A stretch of DNA of 64,000 nt from Moraxellaceae bacterium (GCA_004173455.1 SECL01000013.1:57216-121215), one strand, 5' to 3'. Positions 17,700 through 26,776 are shown, counted from the stretch's first letter. The notes: generated by a model not told the origin, from the letters alone. A program made the numbers and translations.

Positions 17700-19259
17700 A
17701 TGACTGCAATCTCCAGTGAGATTTCTGAAACATCTATTAATCTATCTAATGACACATTAGCTAGCGGTGCTTTAGCCGCTGATATTGCCCATGGCCTACT
17801 ACCGAATTTCTTTAATGAAATGTCGCTCGATAGCGGGGATATCAGGCAAAGTTACCAGAATTTTTACCATTGGTTAAATCGCCAAAGTATTGAGAAGCTC
17901 AGCCAACTCAATGCGCAAGCCACCTCACATTTTTATAAAAAAGGCATCACCTTTACGGTTTATAGTGATGCAGATGGCACAGAGCGGGTGATTCCGTTTG
18001 ATATTATTCCACGTATTATTGAACAAAAAGAATGGAAAACTCTTGAAGTCGGCTGCGAACAACGCATTCGTGCCTTAAATGCTTTTTTGCATGATGTTTA
18101 CCATAACCAAGATATCATTCGGGCGGGAATTGTGCCCGCCGAGCAGGTTATTGCGCACGATTGCTTTCAGCCATGGATGCTCAATATTGATTTGCCAGGT
18201 CAAGTCTATGCCCAGATTAGTGGTATTGATCTGATCCGTCATGGAGATGGGCAATACTATGTGCTAGAGGACAACCTGCGAACGCCTTCAGGGGTATCCT
18301 ATATGCTAGAAGGCCGTGCGATTAGCCAAAAGCTGATGCCAGAAGCCTTTAGCACTCATAAAATTGCACCGGTTCATGATTATCCTGCCTTACTCAAACA
18401 AACCCTAATTGCCAATTCACTGGTCGAGAACCCAACGATTGTGGTGCTCACGCCGGGTCGTTTTAATAGTGCCTATTATGAACATGCATTTTTGGCACGG
18501 GAAATGGGTGTGCCACTGGTCAACGGCTATGATTTGTTTGTTGAAGGCAATGAAGTCTTTTTAAAATCAATTCGTGGCAAGGTGAGGGTAGATATGATCT
18601 ATCGTCGTCTGGATGATCCATTTCTTGATCCGCTGGCCTTTCGTCCTGACAGTATGCTGGGCGTACCGGGTCTAATGGCTGCCTATCGTGCTGGAAAAGT
18701 CATGATCGCCAATGCGCCCGGAACAGGGGTTGCAGACGATAAATCCATTTATCCGTATGTGGGCGACATGATTGAATTTTATTTGGGTGAAAAGCCGATT
18801 TTGCATAATGTGCCGACATGGCAATGCCGCAAAAAAGAAGACTTAAACTATGTGCTGGCGCATTTGCCTGAACTGGTGGTCAAGGAAGCCCAAGGCTCAG
18901 GTGGTTATGGCATGCTCATTGGTGCCAAGGCCACACAGGCAGAACTGGATGATTTTCGCCGCCGCTTAACCAATGACCCCAGTGCGTATATTGCACAGCC
19001 TACGCTGGCTTTATCAGTTTGCCCAACGCTGGTCAAAGAAGGTATTGCACCCCGTCATATTGATTTGCGTCCTTTTGTACTCAGCAGTCCCGGGCAGGTA
19101 AAAATCACTCCCGGTGGCCTAACCCGCGTTGCCTTGACAGAAGGCTCGCTGATCGTGAATTCCTCTCAGGGCGGCGGCACCAAAGACACTTGGATTGTTG
19201 ATATGCAACAAACGACCCTTTCTGTGATGACGCACGATGCGGCGGGAGGCATTGCATGA
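17700..19259 (+). CDS. Circularly permuted type 2 ATP-grasp protein (Anbu operon)
   Basis: A 519-residue protein of the DUF404/407 (COG2308) family. I chose the ATG at 17700, preceded by AGAAGG at 7 bases, over an in-frame ATG at 17649. Family blocks include RVIPFDIIPRII, GCEQRIRALNAFLHDVYH, EDNLRTPSGVSYMLEGR, VVLTPGRFNSAYYEHAFLAREMG, VVKEAQGSGGYGML and DLRPFVLSS. Such proteins are predicted peptide ligases and occur with an alpha-E protein, a transglutaminase and the Anbu protease, exactly the next three genes here. It overlaps the alpha-E gene by 4 bases. The product of the putative ligation is unknown. Confidence 0.9.
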   Translation: MTAISSEISETSINLSNDTLASGALAADIAHGLLPNFFNEMSLDSGDIRQSYQNFYHWLNRQSIEKLSQLNAQATSHFYKKGITFTVYSDADGTERVIPFDIIPRIIEQKEWKTLEVGCEQRIRALNAFLHDVYHNQDIIRAGIVPAEQVIAHDCFQPWMLNIDLPGQVYAQISGIDLIRHGDGQYYVLEDNLRTPSGVSYMLEGRAISQKLMPEAFSTHKIAPVHDYPALLKQTLIANSLVENPTIVVLTPGRFNSAYYEHAFLAREMGVPLVNGYDLFVEGNEVFLKSIRGKVRVDMIYRRLDDPFLDPLAFRPDSMLGVPGLMAAYRAGKVMIANAPGTGVADDKSIYPYVGDMIEFYLGEKPILHNVPTWQCRKKEDLNYVLAHLPELVVKEAQGSGGYGMLIGAKATQAELDDFRRRLTNDPSAYIAQPTLALSVCPTLVKEGIAPRHIDLRPFVLSSPGQVKITPGGLTRVALTEGSLIVNSSQGGGTKDTWIVDMQQTTLSVMTHDAAGGIA

Positions 19260-19858
19260 TTTTATTATTATCGACTGCCTCAAATTTGTACTGGCTGGGT
19301 CGTTATATGATCCGTATTGATGGGCTGTGTCGTTTGCTGCCATTTACAGATGATGAGGAAGCCTTGCAATTTTCCCATGCGTTTTCCCTGTCTGCTTGGA
19401 ATGCCAAAACGCTCAACACTTTGCTGCTTGATCCCAACCAGCCAGCATCCATTACCGCCACGTTGGAAGCAGTACGCGAAAACATGCAATGTGTGCGTGG
19501 TGTGATTAGTCAGGAAGTTTTTGAGTCACTCAATATTTTGACCAATCCCAAGCAGAAAGTTAAGCATCAGGTATGTGAGCTGATTTCCGGATGCTGCGAA
19601 GCAATACTGGAGGAAGATGACAATGTGCGTTTGTTTTGGCAACTTGGGCAATGTATTGAACAAATTGATAATGCCTTGCGCCTCAAACGTGCCCCAGATC
19701 TAGCCATTCAGGACTTGCGTACCGTGGTTGAAATGCTGTCACCGATTGGCTGGATCGCGCTGGAAGCACCATGGGTAGAGTTGCAACACAACAAGGATAT
19801 TACGGCACTTTATAGCTTTTGTGACCAAATGCAGGCATTGTTTGAGGAAGGTCCATGA
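19256..19858 (+). CDS. Short alpha-E domain protein (Anbu operon)
   Basis: A 200-residue protein in the alpha-E position of the operon. The start STASNLYWLGRYMIRIDGL (residues 6-24) matches the family opening (TAxNLYWLGRYxER). Most alpha-E proteins have about 310 residues, so roughly a third is missing, and the C-terminal half looks divergent. Both ends overlap neighbours by 4 bases (ATGA), so there is no sign of decay or of a frameshift. It overlaps the ATP-grasp and transglutaminase genes. The function is unknown; it is thought to partner the ATP-grasp enzyme. Confidence 0.8.
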   Translation: MILLLSTASNLYWLGRYMIRIDGLCRLLPFTDDEEALQFSHAFSLSAWNAKTLNTLLLDPNQPASITATLEAVRENMQCVRGVISQEVFESLNILTNPKQKVKHQVCELISGCCEAILEEDDNVRLFWQLGQCIEQIDNALRLKRAPDLAIQDLRTVVEMLSPIGWIALEAPWVELQHNKDITALYSFCDQMQALFEEGP

Positions 19859-20631
19859 AGCTGGTGATTAATCATCAAACGCACTATACCTATGAAAGTG
19901 CGGTAAAAAGAAGTAATCAATATATTCGATTAACACCCCAAACTTTTGCGCATCAGGTTGTTCATGCATGGCAACTGGCAGCACCGGGCAATAAATGCAC
20001 TCAGCAGGATGGCTTTGGCAATATCTGGACGAGCCTGACGGTCAATCAGCCGCATCAGGAACTACTGATCATGGCGCAAGGCGAAGTTGAAATTTATCCC
20101 GTTGAAGGGGTTGAAGATAACCGTCTGTCACCGATGTTTTTTACTCATGCGACCGAAACCACAACTTGCCATGAACCGCTGCTAGATTTTGTAGCGCAAT
20201 ATGGCAAAGGCATTGACCGCAATGCTTTAATTGATTTATCCAGCGCTATTTTAGAGCACATGCCCTATACACCGTTATCCACCACGGTCATGACCACCGC
20301 CGCTGAAGCATTTGATTTGGCGCAGGGTGTTTGTCAGGATCATACTCATGTTTTTCTGGCGTGTGCCCGTTATTTAAACTTGCCAGCGCGTTATGTATCA
20401 GGATATTTGCACAGCAGTGACAGCACGCATTTATCTACTCATGCATGGGCGGAAGTGTACCTGAATGGCAAATGGTACTGTTTTGATACGTCTAACCAAC
20501 TTTTCTCGCTCGATCATCATGTATATTTAGCAACAGGCCGTGATTATTTTGATGCTGCTCCGGTACGTGGAACACGACAGGGTGGCGGCGAGGAGTCCAT
20601 GCGAGCATTGGTGCAAGTACTGGCCAGCTAA
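19855..20631 (+). CDS. Transglutaminase-like protease-fold protein (Anbu operon)
   Basis: A 258-residue protein with an N-terminal bacterial transglutaminase-associated region (INHQTHYTYESAVKRSNQYIRLTPQ) and a transglutaminase core. The catalytic triad is visible: Cys160 in AQGVCQDHTH, His196 in STHAWAEVY and Asp211 in CFDTSN. In Anbu operons this enzyme is predicted to cut or modify a peptide made by the ATP-grasp partner; that is inference. It overlaps the alpha-E gene by 4 bases and is followed 86 bases later by the Anbu gene. Confidence 0.9.
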   Translation: MKLVINHQTHYTYESAVKRSNQYIRLTPQTFAHQVVHAWQLAAPGNKCTQQDGFGNIWTSLTVNQPHQELLIMAQGEVEIYPVEGVEDNRLSPMFFTHATETTTCHEPLLDFVAQYGKGIDRNALIDLSSAILEHMPYTPLSTTVMTTAAEAFDLAQGVCQDHTHVFLACARYLNLPARYVSGYLHSSDSTHLSTHAWAEVYLNGKWYCFDTSNQLFSLDHHVYLATGRDYFDAAPVRGTRQGGGEESMRALVQVLAS

Positions 20632-20717
20632 GGCGCTTTGTTTCTACTGGATTGGTTCAACTGGAAAAGTAGAGAGTAATTTGTTAGTTTACTCCTCAAA
20701 TTTAGACAGGAAGAGTT

Positions 20718-21455
20718 ATGACCTATTGTGTAGCAATGCGACTTGAGGAAGGACTGGTATTTGTGAGTGATTCGCGCACCAATGCCGGGGTAGACCATAT
20801 TGCAATATTTCGCAAGCTGCATCGTTTTGGGGTCAGGGGTGAACGGATTATTGTATTGCAAACAGCAGGGAATCTTGCAACTTCACAGGCAGTCATTACC
20901 CGTTTACAGCAACAGATTCAAACCAATGCCGAGCGTAACCTGCACAATGTAAGCTCTTTGTTTGAAGCAGCCGAGATTGTTGGTGAGTGCATGGCGCATG
21001 AAATCCAGCATGTTACTGGTCTGGCTCAAAGCAATGAATATGACTTTTCCAGCTCCATTTTAATTGGTGGCCAGATCAAGGGCGAGGCACCAGAGCTTTA
21101 TAGCATTTATCCGCAAGGGAATTTTATTGCCGCTACGATGGACACGCCATATTTCCAGATTGGCGAAAGTAAGTATGGCAAGCCAATTCTGGATCGCGCG
21201 TTGAATTATCATACGCCATTGGACAAGGCCTTGCGTTGCGCTTTAATTTCGTTTGATTCCACTATCCGTTCTAACGTGTCTGTCGGCACGCCGCTAGATC
21301 TAATCGTCTATCGGGCGAATGAGTTTAACTTGCCGGAAGGCCGCCGCTTGTACGACACCGATCCGTATTTTTCCATGATCCGCCAGCAGTGGTCGGATGG
21401 CTTACGCAGTACTATGACCAATTTACCGCAGGCACCGGATGATTATTGGCGTTAA
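20718..21455 (+). CDS. Anbu, proteasome-type protease
   Basis: A 245-residue Ntn-hydrolase of the Anbu (bacterial proteasome homologue) family. Thr2 directly follows Met1 (MTYCVAMRL), giving the N-terminal nucleophile; FVSDSRTNAGVD supplies the Asp and FRKLHRFG the Lys of the proteasome-type active site. The gene order ATP-grasp, alpha-E, transglutaminase, Anbu is the classic operon. Anbu forms a helical or ring-like assembly in the studied cases, and its substrates are not known. The ATG follows AGGAAGAG. A 13-base inverted repeat closes the operon. Confidence 0.93.
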   Translation: MTYCVAMRLEEGLVFVSDSRTNAGVDHIAIFRKLHRFGVRGERIIVLQTAGNLATSQAVITRLQQQIQTNAERNLHNVSSLFEAAEIVGECMAHEIQHVTGLAQSNEYDFSSSILIGGQIKGEAPELYSIYPQGNFIAATMDTPYFQIGESKYGKPILDRALNYHTPLDKALRCALISFDSTIRSNVSVGTPLDLIVYRANEFNLPEGRRLYDTDPYFSMIRQQWSDGLRSTMTNLPQAPDDYWR

Positions 21456-21466
21456 CGGTTGAGGAG

Positions 21467-21500
21467 GTAGTGCCTAATACAATAATTTATTAGGCACTAC
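21467..21500. terminator. Inverted repeat at the end of the Anbu operon
   Basis: Perfect 13-base arms (GTAGTGCCTAATA / TATTAGGCACTAC) enclose an 8-base loop between the converging Anbu gene and the small membrane-protein gene. It very likely ends transcription from one or both sides, although T-runs are lacking. Confidence 0.6.
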
Positions 21501-21522
21501 TATAGTAAGTAAAATCCTTATT

Positions 21523-21963
21523 TTAAATATTAGAGAAAATTTTATTAAATATATTAATTATTTTTTTAGCTTCAAACCAGAAACCTATCTGTACAAATAT
21601 ATAGCCAAATGTAATTAAAGCAGTTATGCCAGCTATAAGTGTTAAAGGTGCAGCAGTTAACACCAGTACTATTAAGCCAATAAGTAAAAAAGTAAACCAT
21701 ATAAATAAGAAGATAATTATAGGCCAATGCATTCTTATAGAAATATTAACGCTAATGTTATTGGTAGTTTTAGTAATTTCTCCAACAGCAATTGGCAAAA
21801 AAGAGTTTCTATAATTTATATTTCGCTGAATAGTAAAAGCATTATCTTTATAAGTTAATAATGAATAACTATTTGCCGAACAGCTAGATTTAAAAATTTG
21901 CATGACTTCACCTGATGGCTTATCAGACATTTTTTTGCAGGCAAAATAAGGAATAAGCTTCAT
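21523..21963 (-). CDS. Small membrane protein of unknown function, coupled to alr
   Basis: A 146-residue protein whose ATG directly abuts the alr stop codon, so its translation is probably coupled. Residues about 82-105 (IIIFLFIWFTFLLIGLIV) and 106-128 are hydrophobic and should form two membrane spans; the N-terminal 75 residues are polar and predicted cytosolic or periplasmic, with three Cys. The gene is clearly more AT-rich than alr and dnaB, with many ATA and TTA codons, which may mean recent acquisition or weak selection. I recognise no family. Confidence 0.65.
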   Translation of the reverse strand: MKLIPYFACKKMSDKPSGEVMQIFKSSCSANSYSLLTYKDNAFTIQRNINYRNSFLPIAVGEITKTTNNISVNISIRMHWPIIIFLFIWFTFLLIGLIVLVLTAAPLTLIAGITALITFGYIFVQIGFWFEAKKIINIFNKIFSNI

Positions 21964-23079
21964 TTAAATTATTATTCGCTTAGGCCGATTGGTCAGCCGA
22001 CATAATAGCTCATAGCCAATGGTATTGTTATGCTGGGCAATCAGGTCAACGGATGGGTTATCACCCCATAACGTGACTTCATCGCCAATATGAATACTTG
22101 TTGGCAGATCGGTTAAATCGACTGCCAGCAAGTCCATACTCACACGACCAAGTAGCGGCGCATCATAGCCCTGAATGCTGACATAAGCGCCCTGCGTTAA
22201 AGCGCGTGGATAGCCATCGCCATAACCTATGGCAACAATTCCCAAGCGGGTAGGACGGGTTGTGGCATAGCGAGAACCATAACCAACCACTTTCCCGACG
22301 TCCAATTGCTGAATGGCAATCAGGTTACTTTTTAGGTGCATGACTGGCTGTAAATCCAGCTTGGCTGCGCTGATCTCATCGTAAGGCGATGAACCGTACA
22401 GCATAATACCGGGGCGCACATAATCAAAATGCAGCTCTGGCCAGTTAAAAATGGCAGCCGAGTTACAGCATGATGCCTCAATCGGTTCCAGTTGCTGCTT
22501 TAAATGTAAAAAAGTCTGGATTTGCTGCTGGTTTAAGGGATGATCCGGCACATCAGCATTGGCAAAATGCATGGTCAAGACTAATTCAAACCCTGCGGCA
22601 CGTAATTGACGGGCAGCATCCAGTAGCGCATCAGGCTTTAAACCCAAGCGATTCATACCACTATTGAGTTTTAACCAGATTTTCAGGTTATGTTGCTGAT
22701 AAATTTCTGGATGCGCCAAAGCCCACTGCACCTGTTGTTGCTGGTGTATTACGCATTCAAATTGTTGCTGGCTGGCTTCTAGCCATTCAGCCAGGCTAAA
22801 CACCCCTTCAATCAGTGTAATAGGGTGCAAGCAGCCAAGTTGCCGGAGCTGGCGTGCTTCATCAATACACGCTACACCAAAGCCATTAGTGTCCTGCAAG
22901 GCATTTAGGGCAAATGCAATGCCATGCCCATAAGCATCTGCCTTGACCATACAAATAACTTTGCTGTGCGGGGCAAGCTCACGCACACGCTTGAAGTTAT
23001 GTTGCAAGGCAGAGGTACTAAGCTCCACTCTGGGCTGGCGTTTTGTCAACGTATCCATCATCAAGGCAGGATTATTCAT
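21964..23079 (-). CDS. alr: Alanine racemase
   Basis: Interconverts L- and D-alanine with pyridoxal phosphate, supplying D-Ala for peptidoglycan. In 371 residues I see the PLP lysine (Lys46 in ICMVKADAYGHG), the second catalytic block GYGSRYATTRPTRLGIVAIGYGDGYPRAL with its Tyr, and VSMDLLAVDLTD near the C terminus. It lies 18 bases after dnaB and is co-directed with it, an arrangement known in Acinetobacter and Pseudomonas. It is followed directly by a small membrane-protein gene. Confidence 0.97.
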   Translation of the reverse strand: MNNPALMMDTLTKRQPRVELSTSALQHNFKRVRELAPHSKVICMVKADAYGHGIAFALNALQDTNGFGVACIDEARQLRQLGCLHPITLIEGVFSLAEWLEASQQQFECVIHQQQQVQWALAHPEIYQQHNLKIWLKLNSGMNRLGLKPDALLDAARQLRAAGFELVLTMHFANADVPDHPLNQQQIQTFLHLKQQLEPIEASCCNSAAIFNWPELHFDYVRPGIMLYGSSPYDEISAAKLDLQPVMHLKSNLIAIQQLDVGKVVGYGSRYATTRPTRLGIVAIGYGDGYPRALTQGAYVSIQGYDAPLLGRVSMDLLAVDLTDLPTSIHIGDEVTLWGDNPSVDLIAQHNNTIGYELLCRLTNRPKRIII

Positions 23080-23097
23080 TGCGGTTGATCATTCTTT

Positions 23098-24549
23098 TTA
23101 TTCGTCGTCATCTGCATTACGATAATATTCAGGGCTTAAGTTTTCAAACTTGGTGAATTGACCTTCAAACGCCAAACGCACAGTACCAATCGGGCCGTTA
23201 CGCTGCTTGCCAATAATAATTTCAGCTGTGCCCGCTTCCTTGGATTCCTTGTTATACACGTCATCGCGATAAATAAACATGATCAAGTCGGCATCCTGCT
23301 CAATAGCACCCGATTCCCGCAAGTCGGACATAATCGGGCGCTTATTTGGCCGGTTCTCAAGGCTGCGGTTAAGCTGTGACAAGGCAATTACCGGACAGTT
23401 CATTTCCTTGGCCAAGGCCTTTAAGCTGCGTGAAATTTCCGAAATTTCACCCACCCGGTTATCGCCCATGCCGGGAACTTTCATCAGTTGCAGGTAATCC
23501 ACCATAATCGCACCCAGTTTGCCGCCATGGTTTTTGGCAACTCGGCGCGCGCGCGAACGCAATTCATTGGGTGGCAGAGCAGAGGAGTCATCAATATATA
23601 AGTACTTGCTTTGCAACTGCATGAGCGTGCTGGAAAACTTGACCCAGTCACCTTCTTCAAGCCGACCCGAACGCAAGCGCCCTTGGTGAATACGGCCAAA
23701 TGATGAGATCAAACGTGTTGCGATGGAGTCGGCTGGCATTTCCATAGAAAACACCAATGCGGGTAAATCAGCATTAAACAGCACACTTTCAATCAAGTTC
23801 ATGGCAAATGTGGTTTTGCCCATACTGGGACGTGCTGCCACAATAATCAGGTCGCCGGGTTGCATCCCGAAAGTCTTGTTATCCAGCTCAACAAAACCGG
23901 TTGAGACACCCGTGATTGGACTATCATTTTTTTGTAATTCCTCAACCTTGTGCAGTACATTCTTAAGTACGCCTATCAAGGGTTGTGGCCCGGCCTCCCG
24001 GTTACGGTTATTGTGTTGTTCACTAATGGCAAAAATACGGCTTTCGGTACTGTCCAGAATATCGGTAACAGATTTTCCTTTGGAATCATAGGCAGTTTGT
24101 AGCAGGTCATTGCCAGCTTTAATCAGCTCGCGCAGGGCAGACAGTTCTTTGACTTTTTCAGCATAAGCCGTCAGGTTATACAAGCTGGCCGGACTTTCTG
24201 CCAGCAGTTGCATCAGATAGGCTTCACCGCCGCTTTCTTCTAATTGATGATTTTTACTTAGCCAATCATTCACCAGTACCGCATCGTAGGGCATGTTGGT
24301 GCCTGCCAGATGGCTAATAGCACGAAAAATCAGCCGATGGCGTACGGCATAAAAATCGTTTTCATGCAGTAAGTCGCTGATACTGTCCCACGATTCTGAA
24401 ATGGTCATCAGCGCCGCCAGTACAGCTTGCTCCATGGATAGGTTATGCGGTGGAACACGGACTTCACGGCCATTGGGAAGCATATGCACGATGTTGCCGT
24501 CGGCTGGTGTATTGGTCGCCGTAGCGTCAAGTGCAGAAGACAAAGTCAT
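23098..24549 (-). CDS. dnaB: Replicative DNA helicase
   Basis: Hexameric 5'-3' helicase of the replication fork. The 483-residue length is normal. The N-terminal domain (NLSMEQAVLAALM, residues 37-49) is followed by the RecA-like domain with Walker A RPSMGKTTFAMN, the Walker B region AIMVDYLQLM, and ALSQLNRSLENR with SDLRESGAIEQDAD near the C terminus. No intein is seen. It lies between the rplI operon and alr; a strong terminator separates it from rplI, so it should have its own promoter in the 218-base gap. Confidence 0.98.
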   Translation of the reverse strand: MTLSSALDATATNTPADGNIVHMLPNGREVRVPPHNLSMEQAVLAALMTISESWDSISDLLHENDFYAVRHRLIFRAISHLAGTNMPYDAVLVNDWLSKNHQLEESGGEAYLMQLLAESPASLYNLTAYAEKVKELSALRELIKAGNDLLQTAYDSKGKSVTDILDSTESRIFAISEQHNNRNREAGPQPLIGVLKNVLHKVEELQKNDSPITGVSTGFVELDNKTFGMQPGDLIIVAARPSMGKTTFAMNLIESVLFNADLPALVFSMEMPADSIATRLISSFGRIHQGRLRSGRLEEGDWVKFSSTLMQLQSKYLYIDDSSALPPNELRSRARRVAKNHGGKLGAIMVDYLQLMKVPGMGDNRVGEISEISRSLKALAKEMNCPVIALSQLNRSLENRPNKRPIMSDLRESGAIEQDADLIMFIYRDDVYNKESKEAGTAEIIIGKQRNGPIGTVRLAFEGQFTKFENLSPEYYRNADDDE

Positions 24550-24689
24550 AGTGAATATCCCAAATAATTAAACCCAAATCCGTATGCGTATTAAAGCAAA
24601 AATCGGGCTTGCGGTGTGCTGTTTTAAAAGGCAGTTGGCTAAATATCAGAATGAGCTACTGAAAATTAAAGACATTTTTATGCAATAAA

Positions 24690-24715
24690 AAAAGCATGCC
24701 CGAAAGCATGCTTTT
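24690..24715 (-). terminator. Intrinsic terminator of the rpsF-rpsR-rplI operon
   Basis: Read leftward, AAAAGCATGC and GCATGCTTTT form a 10-base stem with a 6-base loop, followed by a run of seven T including the end of the stem. It lies 52 bases past the rplI stop. Confidence 0.85.
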
Positions 24716-24767
24716 AACTAAATGATTCTAAAAAGAATTATTTGGTAGACTGAAAATTCAGCAGCGA

Positions 24768-25214
24768 TTATTCAGAAACAATCGTTACCAGAACTTCAGC
24801 GGTAACATCATGATGCAGTTGGACTGCAACATTGAATTCACCAGTGTGACGCAGCGCACCGTTAGGCAGGCGTACTTCAGCACGATCAACTTCAATGCCA
24901 GAGGCAGTCAGAGCATCAGCAATATCACGAGTACCGATCGAACCGAACAGTTTACCTTCATCGCCTGCTTTAGCAGTAATGACGACATTCACTTCGTTCA
25001 GTTTGTCAGCACGGCTTTGTGCAGAAGACAATACTTCAGCTTCTTGCTTTTCCAGCTCGGCACGACGCGCTTCAAACGCAGAGGTGTTGGCTTCGGTGGC
25101 AGAAACTGCTTTACCTTGAGGGATCAAATAGTTACGACCGTAACCTGCTTTTACAGATACTTTGTCGCCTAGTTTGCCCAGGTTTTTAATGCGTTGTAAC
25201 AGAATAATGTCCAC
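24768..25214 (-). CDS. rplI: 50S ribosomal protein L9
   Basis: A 148-residue L9 of normal length. The N-terminal rRNA-binding domain has [19 protein letters not shown] residues ([19 protein letters not shown]) and [16 protein letters not shown]; a long connecting helix and the C-terminal domain ([15 protein letters not shown], about 100-114) follow. It is the last gene of rpsF-rpsR-rplI, 8 bases after rpsR, and is followed by the operon terminator. Confidence 0.98.
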   Translation of the reverse strand: MDIILLQRIKNLGKLGDKVSVKAGYGRNYLIPQGKAVSATEANTSAFEARRAELEKQEAEVLSSAQSRADKLNEVNVVITAKAGDEGKLFGSIGTRDIADALTASGIEVDRAEVRLPNGALRHTGEFNVAVQLHHDVTAEVLVTIVSE

Positions 25215-25222
25215 AGATCACC

Positions 25223-25450
25223 TCACTTATGATTATCAGTGTAAGGGATCAAAGCCAAATAGCGAGATTGCTTGATAGCAAGTGCCAGTTGACGTTGATA
25301 ACGAGCCTTAGTCCCAGTAATACGGCTAGGAACGATCTTGCCGTTCTCAGTCACGTACTGTTTTAAGGTATCGATATCTTTATAGTCGATGTATGCAACT
25401 TTCTCAGCGGTAAAGCGGCAGAACTTGCGACGACGGTAAAAACGTGCCAT
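25223..25450 (-). CDS. rpsR: 30S ribosomal protein S18
   Basis: A 75-residue S18 of normal length, with the conserved [11 protein letters not shown] and [28 protein letters not shown] blocks. S18 forms a heterodimer with S6, encoded 11 bases upstream. In other bacteria the S6:S18 pair binds the operon leader to limit its own synthesis. No zinc-type Cys set is present beyond the single Cys in KFCRF. Confidence 0.98.
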   Translation of the reverse strand: MARFYRRRKFCRFTAEKVAYIDYKDIDTLKQYVTENGKIVPSRITGTKARYQRQLALAIKQSRYLALIPYTDNHK

Positions 25451-25461
25451 GTGAGTTCTCC

Positions 25462-25863
25462 TTACGCTTCAGCAGCTTGGTTTTGATCTTGGTCATTAGA
25501 TTGACCATCATCATTACGCTGGGCTTTACGAGCGCGTTTTTCTTCAGCACTTTTAGCCAGCAGTGATTCTTCAGTAATTGCCTTTTCACGACGGATAATC
25601 AGGTTACGGATAATCGCATCGTTATAACGGAACAATTCTTCAAGCTCATCCAGAGTTGCCTGACCACATTCAACGTTCATCAGAATGTAATGGGCTTTAT
25701 GGATTTTGTTGATTGGGTAAGCCAGTTGACGGCGACCCCAGTCTTCAAGACGGTGGATTTGACCGCCAGCTTCTTTGATTTGGGTGAGATAGCGTTCAAC
25801 CATCCCAACAACCTGGTCGCTTTGGTCTGGATGAACCAAAAGCACGATTTCGTAATGACGCAT
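25462..25863 (-). CDS. rpsF: 30S ribosomal protein S6
   Basis: A 133-residue S6. The start at 25863 ([17 protein letters not shown]) has AAGGAGC upstream and matches all S6 proteins; a longer in-frame opening to 25923 runs into the leader and is not used. Motifs are the N-terminal [13 protein letters not shown] and the block around [14 protein letters not shown]. The C-terminal tail (after about 105) is long, charged and acidic ([17 protein letters not shown]). First gene of rpsF-rpsR-rplI. Confidence 0.97.
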   Translation of the reverse strand: MRHYEIVLLVHPDQSDQVVGMVERYLTQIKEAGGQIHRLEDWGRRQLAYPINKIHKAHYILMNVECGQATLDELEELFRYNDAIIRNLIIRREKAITEESLLAKSAEEKRARKAQRNDDGQSNDQDQNQAAEA

Positions 25864-25887
25864 ATTAAGCTCCTTACGGTTTAGACA

Positions 25888-25911
25888 GCCACTGATTCCA
25901 ACATCAATGGC
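25888..25911 (-). promoter_or_regulatory. Hairpin in the rpsF leader, candidate S6:S18 autoregulation site
   Basis: On the transcript, GCCATTGAT and ATCAGTGGC form a 9-pair stem (one G-T pair) with a 6-base loop. It is followed by TCTAAACCG and then the rpsF ribosome binding site. Leaders of rpsF in many bacteria carry an RNA bound by the S6:S18 complex with an unpaired CCG. The CCG here lies just 3' of the stem, so the match is suggestive only. Confidence 0.4.
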
Positions 25912-25961
25912 AAGGAGTAACACGAAAAAAATTATTTTCGCGTGCTATAAAGCAGTGCGTT

Positions 25962-25989
25962 ATTCTATAGAAAAGCTGAAAATATACAA
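25962..25989 (-). promoter_or_regulatory. Candidate promoter of the rpsF operon
   Basis: Read leftward, TTGTAT (25989-25984) and TAGAAT (25967-25962) are separated by 16 bases. This would start transcription near 25955 and give a leader of about 90 bases. The -35 match is weak. Confidence 0.4.
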
Positions 25990-26002
25990 GGAAATAATTA
26001 CT

Positions 26003-26776
26003 CTATTGCCGAAGTAAAAACACCACATAGCCTTTGAAGTATGGGTTTTTTTCAAAATTAGGCTTGGCCAACCACTGACCATGTTGAACCAGCCCAATTT
26101 TAAAAGGCATTTTAAGATGGACAAGAGCTGGTAAGTAGGCTTGATAGTGCACTATGGTTTGTGTGCCCTGATAGGTCTGAATCACAACTTCATCGACCAC
26201 CTGCTGCAATAAAGCCAGACTGCCTTGATCGGCATTCACCCAATCCATTAAGCCCGTAATGCTGAGTTGATAGCGTGCAGGAAGCTGTTGGCGGATACGC
26301 TGCAAAAATTCAGTGTAGGACTTGATATGTCCGGTCGCAGAATCAAAATCAATTTGCAGGCCAGCCACCTGATTGCCATAGTTTTGCCAGCTATCAAGCC
26401 GCCGTACCAGCGCCTGCATCAATTCCGGTGTCCATTGCAGGGTTGTGGTACGGTAGACCAGCCAGACCTTCGCGGGAACTAATGATATGAAGCCCATACC
26501 TTGAGGGCTAAAAACAAGCTGCTGTTGGCTACGCGAAAAGCCAATTTCACCTTGTAAAATATACAGTTCCTTGGCATGCGGCAGGTAAGGGGCTGGATTC
26601 ACGCGTCCCCAGATCCAGAATTGCTGATAGTGTGCGGCATTCACGGTCTGATCAGCATCTGGCAGTGGCTGGCAGGCGGTTAAGATCAAACCGATAAGCA
26701 ACCATTTCAACCTTAAGTGACGTGTTCCAAAAATGCGCACTTTATTTACCAGAAATATTTTTGTTCTTTGGTCCAT
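26003..26776 (-). CDS. DUF3142 domain lipoprotein
   Basis: A protein of up to 257 residues with the DUF3142 pattern: FWIWGRVNP near residue 52, VAGLQIDFDSATGHIKSYTEFLQRIRQQLP near 140-170, SITGLMDWVNAD, and EVVIQTYQGT near 195. A lipobox LTAC follows a hydrophobic segment. From the ATG at 26776 the signal would be 35 residues long; a GTG at 26740, just after the previous stop, would give a classic 23-residue lipoprotein signal and may be the true start. DUF3142 has a TIM-barrel-like look, but its function is unknown. It overlaps or abuts the 730-residue gene. Confidence 0.75.
   Translation of the reverse strand: MDQRTKIFLVNKVRIFGTRHLRLKWLLIGLILTACQPLPDADQTVNAAHYQQFWIWGRVNPAPYLPHAKELYILQGEIGFSRSQQQLVFSPQGMGFISLVPAKVWLVYRTTTLQWTPELMQALVRRLDSWQNYGNQVAGLQIDFDSATGHIKSYTEFLQRIRQQLPARYQLSITGLMDWVNADQGSLALLQQVVDEVVIQTYQGTQTIVHYQAYLPALVHLKMPFKIGLVQHGQWLAKPNFEKNPYFKGYVVFLLRQ

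Noticed and set aside
25864..25923. Longer N terminus of S6 starting at 25923
   Set aside because: S6 proteins start with MRHYE; the extension reads through the leader hairpin and has no family match.
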